A DNA stretch of 64,000 bases. Source: Clavelina lepadiformis (lineage: Eukaryota; Chordata; Ascidiacea; Aplousobranchia; Clavelinidae). The translations under genes were made by a program, and so were the position numbers. Below the pieces are notes generated by a model, which was not told the origin of the DNA, ran no database searches, and saw only the letters and a program-made list of their open reading frames with translations. Positions 12,401 through 23,800 of the stretch are shown here, in pieces. How positions within the stretch are numbered: the stretch's first letter is position 1; every line of letters begins with the position of its first letter. The DNA lies in the NCBI RefSeq assembly GCF_947623445.1, contig NC_135247.1, positions 6,760,501-6,824,500 of the forward strand, in the 5' to 3' direction.

Positions 12401-15400
12401 ACCGATTAAGCCCAAAATGATCCGGTCCATGGTGGACTTCCAAAGTGGGGACCACTGTAACGTACTACGTATATTACTTAAACTCAATGCTGATGAACAG
12501 TGTTATATAAACAGAAACAATTTAATGCTTAGAAATATAGTTTATATGTAATAAACTTACTAAAATATACTGTAACAATAAAAATTGCCTTAAATGGTGA
12601 CCTTTGTGATGCATTACTACTTTCTGTAATTCTTTAATAAGTCAAACCATAACTGTTTCAAATCATCACTCTTTAAGTGCTGATACTACAAAATGTTAAC
12701 CTTTAAAACATGCTTCCACACTTCCATATCTTCAAATATTGTCCTCAGTATTCGAACTGATCTCGATAAGCTTAACAGACTCTTAAGAGAAGCAATTCGA
12801 ACCTACACAGCAAAAGGAATTTTCAAATTCAACAAAATAAAACATGACCTTTGGGACCCATAAAAACTAAAACTTTTATTACTTAGGTGGTCTGGGCACC
12901 AGAATTTGATCTAAAGTAGCATTGGTTGACCAACTAGTCAACAGGTGCGAGTACCTGCTATTAAGCTCATCCCATAAGCTTTTTTATTGTCATAATAATC
13001 CTTACTAGGACACAAATGTACACAATCTTTTTTAAATTGATATCACCAAGATACCAGTTATTCACTAACACTCAGATATAATTAAAATGATTAGTCATGT
13101 TAGCTACATGAGATTAGATTAGCTGGAAGGAATTAGCGGAAAGGAATTGTCCGAAGCAGGCTGAGCAGGTTTATCCCTACTCATCCACAGTAATCAAGTC
13201 TAGCAGAACCACTACCTGGTTCTTTCCACCTTTTATCTTATATATCTAAGTATCCTATAAGCTACGGTCACCTGTGACCAAAGGAGGCAAACAACAATAT
13301 TCAAAACATATATGTCTTATTTTAAAAAACGTGGTAGCAGCCTTTAAAACTGCTTCAAACTGCTATAACTTTTCTAGAAACCTCTCTTTTATGAAGAACA
13401 TACCTTTATGAAGATGAAGCATATCATTTACGAGGAAAATGTTTATAGTGTTTTAAACCATCCTGTTACTCATTAAGTAAGCAAGGTAGAATCAGTGAGC
13501 TTCTACCGTGTTACAAGAAACATCATACTCACAGTTGGGGATGTATTGGAAAGTTCCTCAGCCAAGCGTTTTACTAGTGTGTCTGACACAACCAGGTCCC
13601 TAATATCCTCATCATTTGATAATAAAGCTGCATAAGCAAGAAAGACTGCTTCCAACATTTCTTGTCGGTGTCCAAGTTCATGTTTAAACTGCTGATTACA
13701 AAGTCTTAATAACAAATTTGATATGTTTGCGATTCAAGCGAAAGATAAGTATAATCTAACATGCCTTTCGCATATCGGCCATGTTCTGTGTGTCAGCAAT
13801 GGTAGGGTGCCGAAAAAAAGCTTCTAATTTTTTTGGAAATTGTTCACATATCAGTGCAATTCTTTGCAACTTTGGTTGTGTTTCGATAAGATAAGCTAAT
13901 GTTTTTGCTCCAACAACCCTTTCTTCAATATTTCTAGATGAATCACACATGCGAACCAAACAAGGCAACACCTAAACAGATTATGTGAAGAGAATTAGGA
14001 TAAAATTGAAAATGTAGAAGAATAGCCACTGATACATATGATACCACAACAATACTTCAGATGCTGTTGTTACAATAAGTAAGTACCTTTCGTTCAATAA
14101 CACCCTCATCAATAATGATTCCACTTCGATAAATATAAGTTAAACATTTTGCTGTGTTTATCTGTATGTCTACAGGTTGCGCTCGTGATAACATATCTGT
14201 CAGGATATCCATTACAGCATTTCCTCTCAAGTGACCTGTAATGCGACATTCAGATTTTACAGTTTTAAATTTGGTCCAAACCTAGGTTAACACAACTGTT
14301 TTCATCAACCATAGTGATATCATATTTTACATATGTTATTCTGAATTTTAGATAGGTTTTTATTATCAAAATTTGCTTCATGTTCATATTAATATTTTTA
14401 ACTAGCTTCCAGAATTCAGTTCATTATAGTATAAAAGCAAACTTAGTTGGGATAAATTTCAATAACGAATGCAGGAATTGATGAAAACCTTTCAAAATGC
14501 TTTGACATGTTGTGTAATTCCTTTTGCAAAGCACTGCAAGAGCTTGCAGAGACTTGACTTTAACTTTTAGTGTCTTTGAAGTTAGAAGCTCCGTTATAGA
14601 ATGAATAACATTCAGGTCATACAACAAATCTTGGTGCTCTTTTGACTGGAAAAATTAATTACGCATATTCTTGCCTCATATTGCATAAAATAATTGTCAT
14701 ATCAAAATCTTATTTAAACTTGAGCATGAGTAAATTAATGTAATGAGTAAAAGTATACACGTCATCAATAATAACCAACCGTGCAGCAGTGACTTATAAT
14801 CTCACATGTACATTCCTGTGTACATGTAGACTTGTTGATAAACTCTAGCAATCTAGGTATAATTGAAACGTGGACAAAGAGAAGGCCACTATTATCTGGA
14901 TACATCACAATTGTGCGGATACATCTTAAGCAAGCTTCATAGAATCTAAACAAGGGTTTAACACATAAGAAAAGCAGAAGTTGCAGAAAAGTCCTGTGCA
15001 ACGCGACTTGAATAAAGAAAGAAAATTAAATTTTATTCACATAATGTGTATAGCATAACAAAAGCAACAAAAAACCTCTAAGTAGTTTGACCGTTGACAT
15101 TATTTTTTGTATTGGCTCTCTGGAGTGTATTCTTAATGCACATTGCCACGAAAATCGAAGAAACATGTCAGCATCATTTTTACATTACTGTGAAACTTGT
15201 CTGTGCTTCACTCTCCAACAGACATGCGACCACTTTTGAAAAGATTCATTTATTTGAGTATGACTTAAGGCCTTATCTCTAAAAGCTTGCTGAATCTTTT
15301 CAGGTTGATTGCTACCTAGCTTTTGGTAGAACCTGAAACATCATTTTTGTTGAAACTGTTACTGCCATTTTATTTGGGTGCAAACAATTGATTATCATGC

Positions 15401-18400
15401 ACTATATAACTGTACTAAATGCTTCAAAGAAGACAATGACACCAATTGTCACGGCCGTTTTTCCCCATTTCCTTATACCCACTTTCGTTCCCTTTTTATC
15501 TCTAGAATTCTTGGTTACACTTCAGTGTGCAGCACTGGTCAAAGCTGAACAGGAGAAGCTATTCAACATTAGTTTTCCTTTTGTACATCGTTGTGTTGGC
15601 GTTAGATGCTAGGCAGTTGTTCTGTATAAGCCTGTGTCAAGGTCACGATACCTAACATAAGTACTGTAACACTTATCGTGTTGTGTTATGGTTTGGTTTG
15701 ACTTATGTTATTTAACTCAGTTTATGGAATTGCTAATTTACCTTTGGTGTGTTGTGGATTATTATGAAGTAATTGTGCACTGTTTATTACAGAAAGCGTT
15801 CGTCTATCGTAGTGTCTCTCAACCTTTTTAGCTCATGGACTATTTCCACATTAGCATAAATATTCGCAGACTCACTCACGCTCACACGCATTGTAAATTT
15901 CAATGGGAACCGTGTCCTTAAACTTGTTTGCCCAAGTTTGTCGAAATCAGGAATTATGGTCATTAATGCAAATATGATATCTTCTTCTGGTTGAAGTTGG
16001 TTGTGGTATTTTGTTTTAACCATAATCAATATTAAAAAACAGCTTTATAGTGACACTGCGCATTTATAGTGACTTTACGATTAGCCAAAACAAATTTGCT
16101 GGCATTGCACAATATTTAGCCGAATGAGATAAGATTGTATACTTTTTTCACAAACCACATATAATCACTGGTTCTTTTTTATAAGCTACTACCTTTTGTA
16201 TTGTGTTTGATACTACAACTAAACTTATTTCCTGCTTGTTAAAGGTCGCGTTACAGTTTATTAAACTTTAATTAAAAACTCTGCAAGATTCTGCTGGTGC
16301 CACTGCAGATGATATATGTATGGTAATCTAATATTAAAAAAGCAAAAAATTATATATCTAGTCACACACTTGCTTTACATTAAGTTTAAACCTAAAATTA
16401 AACTAAATTACCTCAAATCTACTTGACGTAGCCCATATAGCATGACATCATGAACACCATAGTCAAGCAGGCTTTTTACATTTGCCTCCATTCCCTTTGC
16501 CAAGCTACCCAAAATAACCGCACAGTGTGTCTTTGTTGAGATATCTAAGTTTTCTTGTTGAATTAGATAAACCAGTCTGAAAAACATGAGTGTTTATCAC
16601 TTAGTCTTATGCTTAATCATTTATATTACAGATATGTAATTGATGTGCAAGTACAGCTATGTCCAACTAAAACGTTTTAATGGGCCAAAAAATAAATCAT
16701 TTTTTAAGTGTGGGTCGCATATTGAATACCAGTAAGTTATTACAATTTATTAAGTTTGACACGAAACATAAGCGACAAAAAATTATTGCCTTTAATTAAA
16801 GCAATTTTAAATAATTTGCGCGAGAAGTGAGTACATTGTTGTAGAGACTTCTTTGCTGCTGCATTTCTGAAAAGTATCACAAACACAAAATGTCAGCAAT
16901 GTATAACACTTGAAAGCTTCACCTGAAGAGGAGTGAGTTGGCTACATCCTTTTGGGTGTTATTAATTAGTTTTCAAATTAAAGAGTAGTTATCATTATAT
17001 AACAACGAAAATGTCTAAATGGGCCACCAGTTGGACATGGCTGATTTAGTGCATAATATTTGGAGTGGATGGTAATGCATAGCAGAAACGAAATAGCTGA
17101 TACACTAGAGCAGGGGTGTTCAAATGATTTCTGCCATGATCCACCACGGCCAAACCTGACAAGGTGATGATCCACTAAATACGAATAGTAAACATATTGG
17201 ACATGCTTTAATTTTTATGGTGCTTTATTTATGTAAATGTACCCTACATTGTAGGGCCTATAACATATTTATAACTTTGTAAAAGTCCAAAGTGAAGTGT
17301 GCTACAGCTGCAAGATTGTTTCAAGACTACATTGGAAGATCCACACAAAAAGTTGAAAAGATCCGGATCCGGATCGAGATCCGCCATTTGAACACCCCCG
17401 CACTAGAGTATAGTGCAGCAGGAATCGTTTCATTTTTCGATGAAAGCATTAATTCAATGCGGTCGATAGTTACACTTACAAGTATGAAAACATTGTCAAG
17501 ATATTGCATACCTTTCCACACACAAATGCAACAAACTGATCAGGTATATCAGATACACTAAATATGGAAGGTGAAAGTGATATATATATATGACAATTCC
17601 ACCAATGTCATTCTTTCACCAAAAATATTACTAGATCGCTTAGCTGCACTGCTCTGGAGTCCTTTACCCACTTATTTCTTACTGTGGTGCCAGCTACATC
17701 AATGAAAATACAAGGAGCTTGGCTGAGCACAACCAAGCTAGTCAAACCATGGATAATATAGTTGTTGCTCCCAATTTGTTCATCATATAAATGAATATCG
17801 TCAAATGAAAACAATTTTAAAAAAAGCAAAAAGCATTCGCAAGAAGTGATCATTGACGTGGACTGCTTATCAAGGAGTGACTGCTTTGCACCAGTGTAAT
17901 CATACTAAACACTACTTCAGCCTACACCTTTATACCAGTAACCATTTCAAACTTCAGTATGGGTGTATTGACGATGTCAAACATCTTATCTCCGTGCAAT
18001 TGCACATGTGCCCGTAGCCATGGTGTCATTAAGACATCATAACCCTCTCAACCTTTTCACCAAGAGACTATATGAGCTATGTTTGCGTTACCGATTTCCA
18101 GTTATCATCACTGAGAAGTTTTCAACACAAAATAAATTACTTGCTGCTATACATAAATGCATTGGCTGTTTCATCTCCAACATTGCAGTATTTCGTTTAA
18201 TAAACACAATGTTATAAAACTTAGCAGAGCACCTGAAATATCTTTGTTTTTATTAAAAAACTATTATAGCTAAAAATTCAACAATGGATGTTTCACGATA
18301 ATAGTGGATGTTTCAAGATAATAAAACTAAACTAATTCTTAAATTAGGTCAAAGAAATGCATTATAGAAATACAGTATGTAAGGATAGACCTACTACATT

Positions 18401-21286
18401 TTAGTAATTACTATACCGATACAAAAGATCGATACGCATTCACCTTGGAACAGCCCCCAGTACAATGAAGTTTGATTTTTGCTTGTTGTTTCCAATCACA
18501 AGGGATTTAATTTGCTGTAAACCTTCCACAATAGTAGCATTGTTTTCACTGAAGAGTTTCTCCACAAATGGTTGATACATTGCTGTAACTTCCTAAAAAT
18601 TTAAAAAATTTTTTTTATAACATTTAAAGTAAATCCAGGTATGGCAGTCCTCAAAATGAACACATGCTATTACTGTGTCTCAGCCGAACTTTGATTGCTG
18701 AAGAATGCTGGGCCTTTAAGTATTTTTTGTATTCATTATAAATCTATGTAAGATGCTACATCCTTGCTAATTAACATACAATAAAGCAGTATGCTGCTTG
18801 TTGAAAGGTCTCATGCTTGTCTACATATAGTTTGTACGTCATTCACTCTGGCAGAACATTAATGGTTAATATTTAAAAAGTTAAGTAACTAAGGCTTATA
18901 TTAGTCACTAATCAACTGAAATGTTTCTGCTTTTTTCCGTAACAACTGTCAAATATGTGGATGATAGAGAACCAACTTGGTCTAATACATAAACATATAC
19001 AGAGGAAGCTTTGCAGCTTGACTTAATTAAAATTTGAGCTATTTCAAGGTAACTTAAATGGAATCAGTAAAAACTCTATGAAAACGCATGAGTCAGTACA
19101 GCACACACACTGCAAGTCAAAATAAAGTTCATTAACTTGAAAGTTTGGGAAATTCAAGTGTTCGTGAAGCTCACATGAAAAAAGTAATGTTCATTATCAA
19201 AAAATTTGTTGAAAGATCATTTACCAGCACTATAAGGTAATAATCAAGTTAGCAATTTGCTGTGTTACCAAACCTATAATTACACAAGGAAAAAAGCAAA
19301 CTGGCTAAGTTGAATCTGTTTCTGAAAAATCTCAGTGTGAATCTACTCTTAAGTATCTAGTTTACCTTTCTTTACCCTAGCTGTCTAGTCATTGTAATAT
19401 TTGCTGGCAAAAATAACCATTTCCTGTTATGAGAAATAATAGCAAGAATTTCCTAAAAGAACTTGTCATAGTCTCTCATACCAGGTATTTTATAAAAAAA
19501 ATTGTATAGTTCTTATTTGTTGAACTAAAATAGGATCTGAAAATCAGGGCTCAAAAAATTATTCTTGAATAGGGTATAAGACAAATTAATCTATTTTGCA
19601 CATCCCCATGGCTTATACATAGGTCTACTGTATTTCATATATTGTACAGTCATTTTGAAAATACTTAACTTTACATACGTTGGTTAATAGCACTTCTAAA
19701 AAGTCTAAGCTGCTAAAGCAAGACACCAGAACTCGTTCCATGCTAATTCAACCTTTGTCAATCTGAATTTTGCTCAGTTCAACCTCATTCAATTTTATGT
19801 CGGTCAATTCAACCGCAAAATTATGTTCACTGATACTAAGTTTATGTTCTTCTTAAATCAAAGCTAATTAGCAGCTGCACATAGGACTGCTTGTCTTTAA
19901 GTCATTGTTTGTGTGTGCGCGAAGTTTAGCGCATGGCACACTGTAGTCATGCTGCAAGATAATCCTGCTGTTATAATTCCTTCTTTTTCGGAACTTCTTG
20001 TCATACAATGTCAAATGGACAATACGAGGTTATGTAAACAAACGGAGAAAGAATACATAGTAATATCCCGTTTAGGTTTGCAAAAACACCTTTTTGGCAA
20101 ATTAAAATGTTAACAGACGCATGAAAATAATAACCTATATAAATAAAGAAAGAAAATTTCTTTAGCTTAGTATGTAGTAGGCTCATGTACAAATGGTTAA
20201 TCAGGTTTCGTATTTAATAAGCATGTAAGTTCTTGTGCATCGGTCTGATGGATGGTGGACTTACTGCACTTCTTCTGTGTGCAATCACCAGTGGGTTGAA
20301 TCCGAGGGATGCGCCGAATCAAACAAGAATCCAAATATTACGCAGAAATATGTTGTTATTCTAAAGAATCTTAATCTTGCACGCATATTCGGCTGAATCT
20401 TTTATTCTGCATTAAGTACACACCAACTGCAAAACATTCAAGTTTTTGTTTGTTTGATCAACTGTAAAAATAGTTATTTAGTTGCGAGAAGTTTTACCTA
20501 ATTCGTATAAGCGGAAGGCAGATTTATTTCTTTATTCACCAAGAAAATGACAAGTTTAGCCAAGCAAAAAACAGAAAATGTTGTTCCGTCAAATTGAATT
20601 CAAGTTTTATTAACAACTGCTCAGGGTTGAAATGACTGAGGTTGAATTGATCGATCACCGTCAGAACCAGAAAAAAAGTATATTAGGAAGTTACAGTAAA
20701 AATGTTGTTTTGGGCTTTTAATAAAAGTGTATTGTACATATTTATTTAAAAACAGAGTAAAATTAATAAAACCCTTTTTTTAAAGAAAACCTAAAACCTG
20801 TCCTGGGACCAGACAGACAAGTTCTGTGGATTTTGACATCAAATTGTGCACGTAGCAACACAATTTTTGGCATGACAGCGTGTACTGAATCCTAAATGTG
20901 CTTAATTACAGTAATATGAATGGATGTTCGAACAACCAAACTTACCTTACTTATTTATGTAACTGGTATAAATGTGTAAAAGCTTGGTATAAACTTTGAC
21001 AAGGCATGTGCTTGGGTGGGTGTTATATTTTCCATTATGGCTTTGCGTATGAGAAATGGGCAGATCCTCAGCAAATCGGTCTGCCCGTGCAACACATAAC
21101 CCTCATCATTAACACTTTAGAAATTTTGTGACACTATGTTGTCTTACTGTCATGAAGTAATAGTACTAAAATATACCAAACCAGAATTCTAGTGGTGGTA
21201 GCCTACACCATTGCAAATTAACTTACCGACAAAACACCATGAAGATGTGGAAATGTCTCTGTCACGTTATGTTCGTCAACTTCCAT
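9475..21286 (-). CDS. ARMC8: ARMC8, armadillo-repeat subunit of the CTLH/GID ubiquitin ligase
   Basis: Rebuilt from 14 coding exons: 21227-21286, 18444-18592, 16412-16576, 14780-14945, 14489-14645, 14087-14235, 13765-13971, 13533-13691, 12701-12802, 10968-11189, 10370-10501, 10012-10275, 9618-9769, 9475-9520. They join in frame to 709 aa, close to the roughly 670 aa of vertebrate ARMC8. Diagnostic stretches: GNNKQKSNFIVLGAVPR, EACLRCIRT, LPCLVRMC, SALLCNLLLDFSP, VIKTLGILNN. ARMC8 (yeast Gid5/Vid28 relative) is an armadillo scaffold that links substrate receptors to the RMND5-MAEA catalytic core and is linked to alpha-catenin and HRS turnover; this is family knowledge. All introns are GT-AG except intron 7, which is GC-AG and only 73 bp. 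Exon 1 (MEVDEHNVTETFPHLHGVLS) precedes the block EVTAMYQPF that aligns with the human start, so the N-terminus is about 20 residues longer. The last exon (VKLALMLFQ) was chosen by match to the human C-terminus. Confidence 0.94.
11333..12457. mobile_element. possible hAT-like element in an ARMC8 intron
   Basis: The left end (CACGGTGGTCGGCACTTT) and the complement of the right end (CAGTGGTCCCCACTTT) are imperfect inverted repeats, with AGAAGCCCA/GGAAGTCCA continuing the match. CAGTGGTCCCC is a frequent hAT-Charlie-type terminus. I found no clear 8-bp target duplication, so the boundaries are tentative. No transposase was recognised inside. Confidence 0.42.
15807..16030 (-). pseudogene. hAT transposase C-terminal relic (ZBED5/SCAND3-like)
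   Basis: On the minus strand the translation KTKYHNQLQPEEDIIFAL followed by a PDFDKL block resembles the conserved C-terminal end of hAT transposases related to the domesticated ZBED5/SCAND3 proteins, where a KTKYRNRL-type block is shared. A typical hAT terminus, GTCTCTCAACCTTTTTA, lies at the downstream end near 15810. The rest of the transposase is absent and no opposite terminus was found, so this is a truncated one-ended copy in ARMC8 intron 3. Confidence 0.6.
16654..17043. mobile_element. short inverted-repeat element (hAT-like MITE)
   Basis: Left end CAGCTATGTCCAACT and complement of right end CAGCCATGTCCAACT match at 14 of 15 positions, and both continue into a GGGCC block. About 390 bp, no ORF. 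No convincing target duplication, so the class is inferred from the CAG-type ends. It lies in ARMC8 intron 2. Confidence 0.6.
17111..17400. mobile_element. hAT-type MITE in ARMC8 intron 2
   Basis: A 290-bp element with inverted ends CAGGGGTGTTCAAATG and CGGGGGTGTTCAAATG, flanked by a perfect 8-bp duplication CACTAGAG (17103-17110 and 17401-17408). Near the right end a GGATCCGGATC-like run mirrors the GATCC segment inside the left end. It has no transposase. The exact duplication suggests a fairly recent insertion. Confidence 0.93.
19745..20648. mobile_element. possible inverted-repeat element in ARMC8 intron 1
   Basis: The left end AATTCAACCTTTGTCA and complement of the right end AATTCAACCTCAGTCA are imperfect inverted repeats, followed on both sides by TTCAACC and CTCAG blocks. 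Length is about 0.9 kb. I cannot assign a superfamily or define a target duplication. Confidence 0.42.
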
Positions 21287-22181
21287 TGCTTCAAATATCG
21301 GTAGAATGAATGTTCGGTTGCTTGGCTTTAATATTATTTTAAAATACTTTTGATATCTTAAGCTTTTTAAGTCTGGCCCTGTTGTAAGAATAAATCAATC
21401 AAGTGCACAGCCAGATGACGTCACAATTTGAGTAGCCGGGGTCTAGTATACAAATTTATCCTGTGGTGTGCACTATAGATCCCAAATAGATTTACAAAAA
21501 ATAGACAAATAGACCATTTCTGAGTTCCGCCTGTCATCTTGTTTTGGGTGGCAAGATTTTTTTGATCGCCTACACTTAACAACGCCCTTTTTTAGTATTA
21601 TGGATCTAGCCCGATATGGGGTTTCTTTTTCGGTGGGTTTTCTTTTTACAACCACTGATGTACACCATTGAAGCAATTTTCCGTAATCTGTAGCTTGAAC
21701 ACTCCATCTGCTCGTCTGCTTAATTTCGTTTTTTCAACTTATGTTTTATGGATTTATCTAATTATGGGCTCAGTGGCCATTCTAATTGTTACCAGCAATC
21801 ATTACCTTAATTATTTTGAGCACCTTTTAAGCCTTTTCGGCTTTGTCACTTTTTCATGCTCATTAGCATGTGTTAGTAACAACTGACTTGATTTTTCGTC
21901 CCTAACGCACTTTTAATGAAAAATAAATGATTGGTTGATGGTCCAATGGACACTGTTGGTCAACGCTTTGAATCCTAAACATTGGTTTTGTTCGACATGC
22001 TGACATGAGGTTACGTTACATGATCAGCATAGCATGTGATATGAAATGTATTCTAAAAGTTTGCAAGGTATCTGCGACGCGTTAAACAAGTAATTCTGCC
22101 TTGTATTTCAGGCAAAGTTTAAAACAATAAACTAGCAGTAAATATAAACTGAATAACTGTAAACACATAAGCGCTAGCTTA

Positions 22182-22548
22182 GGGTTGCAATACGTCAGGA
22201 TTTTTCCGGACATATCCGGGATTTTAGTGTTCAAATCTGCATCGGGGAGAAAGTTAAAAAGTGCTTAAATGTCCGTAATTTTTGAATAATGCATTTTATG
22301 AAATCTAACTGGCAACATTTTCACAGTAAGAATTTGTTTAATACAAAAGATCAAACTTTGTTATTGTCTTACTGTTGAAAATGGCCAAGCGAAAACGTAA
22401 ATTTACTGACGAGATGCAGGCAAAACATTCATGCTTCAGAAAAGGCAGAAATGAAAATGAATGGAATGCGCTGCGCGTGTTTGGTGTGGCGAAAGGTGGT
22501 CATTGAGACCTTCAGAAATTTGGCCTTTTTAAATATGGTAACACTAGC
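22182..22548. mobile_element. deleted hAT element keeping a transposase N-terminal stub
   Basis: The start GGGTTGCAATAC and complement of the end GCTAGTGTTACCA share a hAT-like TAGnGTTnCnA core. The 8-mer CTAGCTTA lies at both borders (22174-22181 and 22549-22556) as a target duplication. Inside, an ATG at 22381 opens a frame MAKRKRKFTDEMQ then a CFRKGRNE block, closely like the start of BED-finger hAT-family transposases. It stops after about 40 codons. The element therefore looks like an internally deleted derivative of an autonomous copy. Exact termini may shift by one or two bases. Confidence 0.72.
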
Positions 22549-22849
22549 CTAGCTTACACCACATATTCGCGATACGCTAATATTAGAATATAATGTCTAC
22601 AACTTGCTACGTACCCTAGAGATATACAATACGGGGCAAAACGCTAACTCTGCGCCAGCGACGCCACTACACAAACTTTCCAGTGAAAAAGTGGTCTTCT
22701 GACTTCTTCATTTAGTCAAAACGTTTGAATGTGTCAATAGTCAATACTAAAGTAAAACTGTTTTAACTAAGGGTAATCCCCCCAAAACTGTACCCTTCTG
22801 TTCAAGAAAAGCTTGGTCGGAAATAAGTCGTATTGCCTATAGTCTAGGG

Positions 22850-23800
22850 CAGGGCTAGTCAACTATTTTTAGCAAAGGTCCAGTTACAAAAGTTCAAAAT
22901 TTGCTTAGGTCCGTTATAACTCTTATGAAGTAATTTACAGTCATACAAATGTATTAAAATACTGTATATAAAATATAATTCTCTGGATGGGTATTAATTT
23001 ATTTTTAAAATCTCTGGATTTTAAAATATTAAAATCTCTGGATTTTTTTGACACAACAGATGAAATACGGTATATACAAATTCCGGTAAAGTGATATTAG
23101 CAAAAGCAATAAGCGAAATTTATTTATAGTTCTGTTAGTCACAGCTAGTGGGAGAATTGGCATTTCTTATTTCTTGCTAGTTCTTTAAATCTTGGTTCTA
23201 AAATAGCGAGAACGAGTCGAAGGCAGTGGAGAAAGTTTTCATTGATCATACAGATGCGAAGTTCATGTTTGAAAACGCTGACTTGCAGCTGTGCATTGTG
23301 ACGTCAACAAGGCTTGTTTGATCTGTTTAAACTTGTGCTATTGTCTGCTGTTTTTTTGTTTTTGCAAATTAACGATAATGGATTTGTTTTGCTAAAAAAC
23401 TGGTGTCCTTTATGAAGTCACAAATATCATTGTGACTTCATAAAGTTTCTTTATGGCTTCCAATTAGCGCCTTGCTGATGATGGGCTTTACCAAGAAACA
23501 GCGCTGTCGAATGCTACATCTCCTTTGTGGTTTTGTATTAAACTTGTATAAACATCGTTTTGTCAACGAAAGATGGCGCAAAACGCCGGCTGCCCCGATT
23601 GACAAACGACGTATTAACAAAAACCGCTAGAAGACTAGTTTGAGCTACCACTTACACACTCGCTGATTAATTGAATAAGTAGGAATAATAAAACTAATGA
23701 TGAACGATTTCATTTGCGTAAATACTGAGACAGATAAGGTCTGGATTCAACATTGAAAAGGTCCGCATTCGGACCGGGGTCCGCTAGTTGAGTAGCCCTG
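22850..23800. mobile_element. hAT-type element, 951 bp
   Basis: Inverted ends CAGGGCTAGTCAACTA and CAGGGCTACTCAACTA, flanked by a perfect 8-bp duplication GTCTAGGG (22842-22849 and 23801-23808). No transposase was recognised. A perfect 16-bp inverted repeat with a 6-base loop sits at 23408-23445 (arms CTTTATGAAGTCACAA and complement). Short AAAATCTCTGGATT repeats occur near 22980-23045. Confidence 0.93.
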
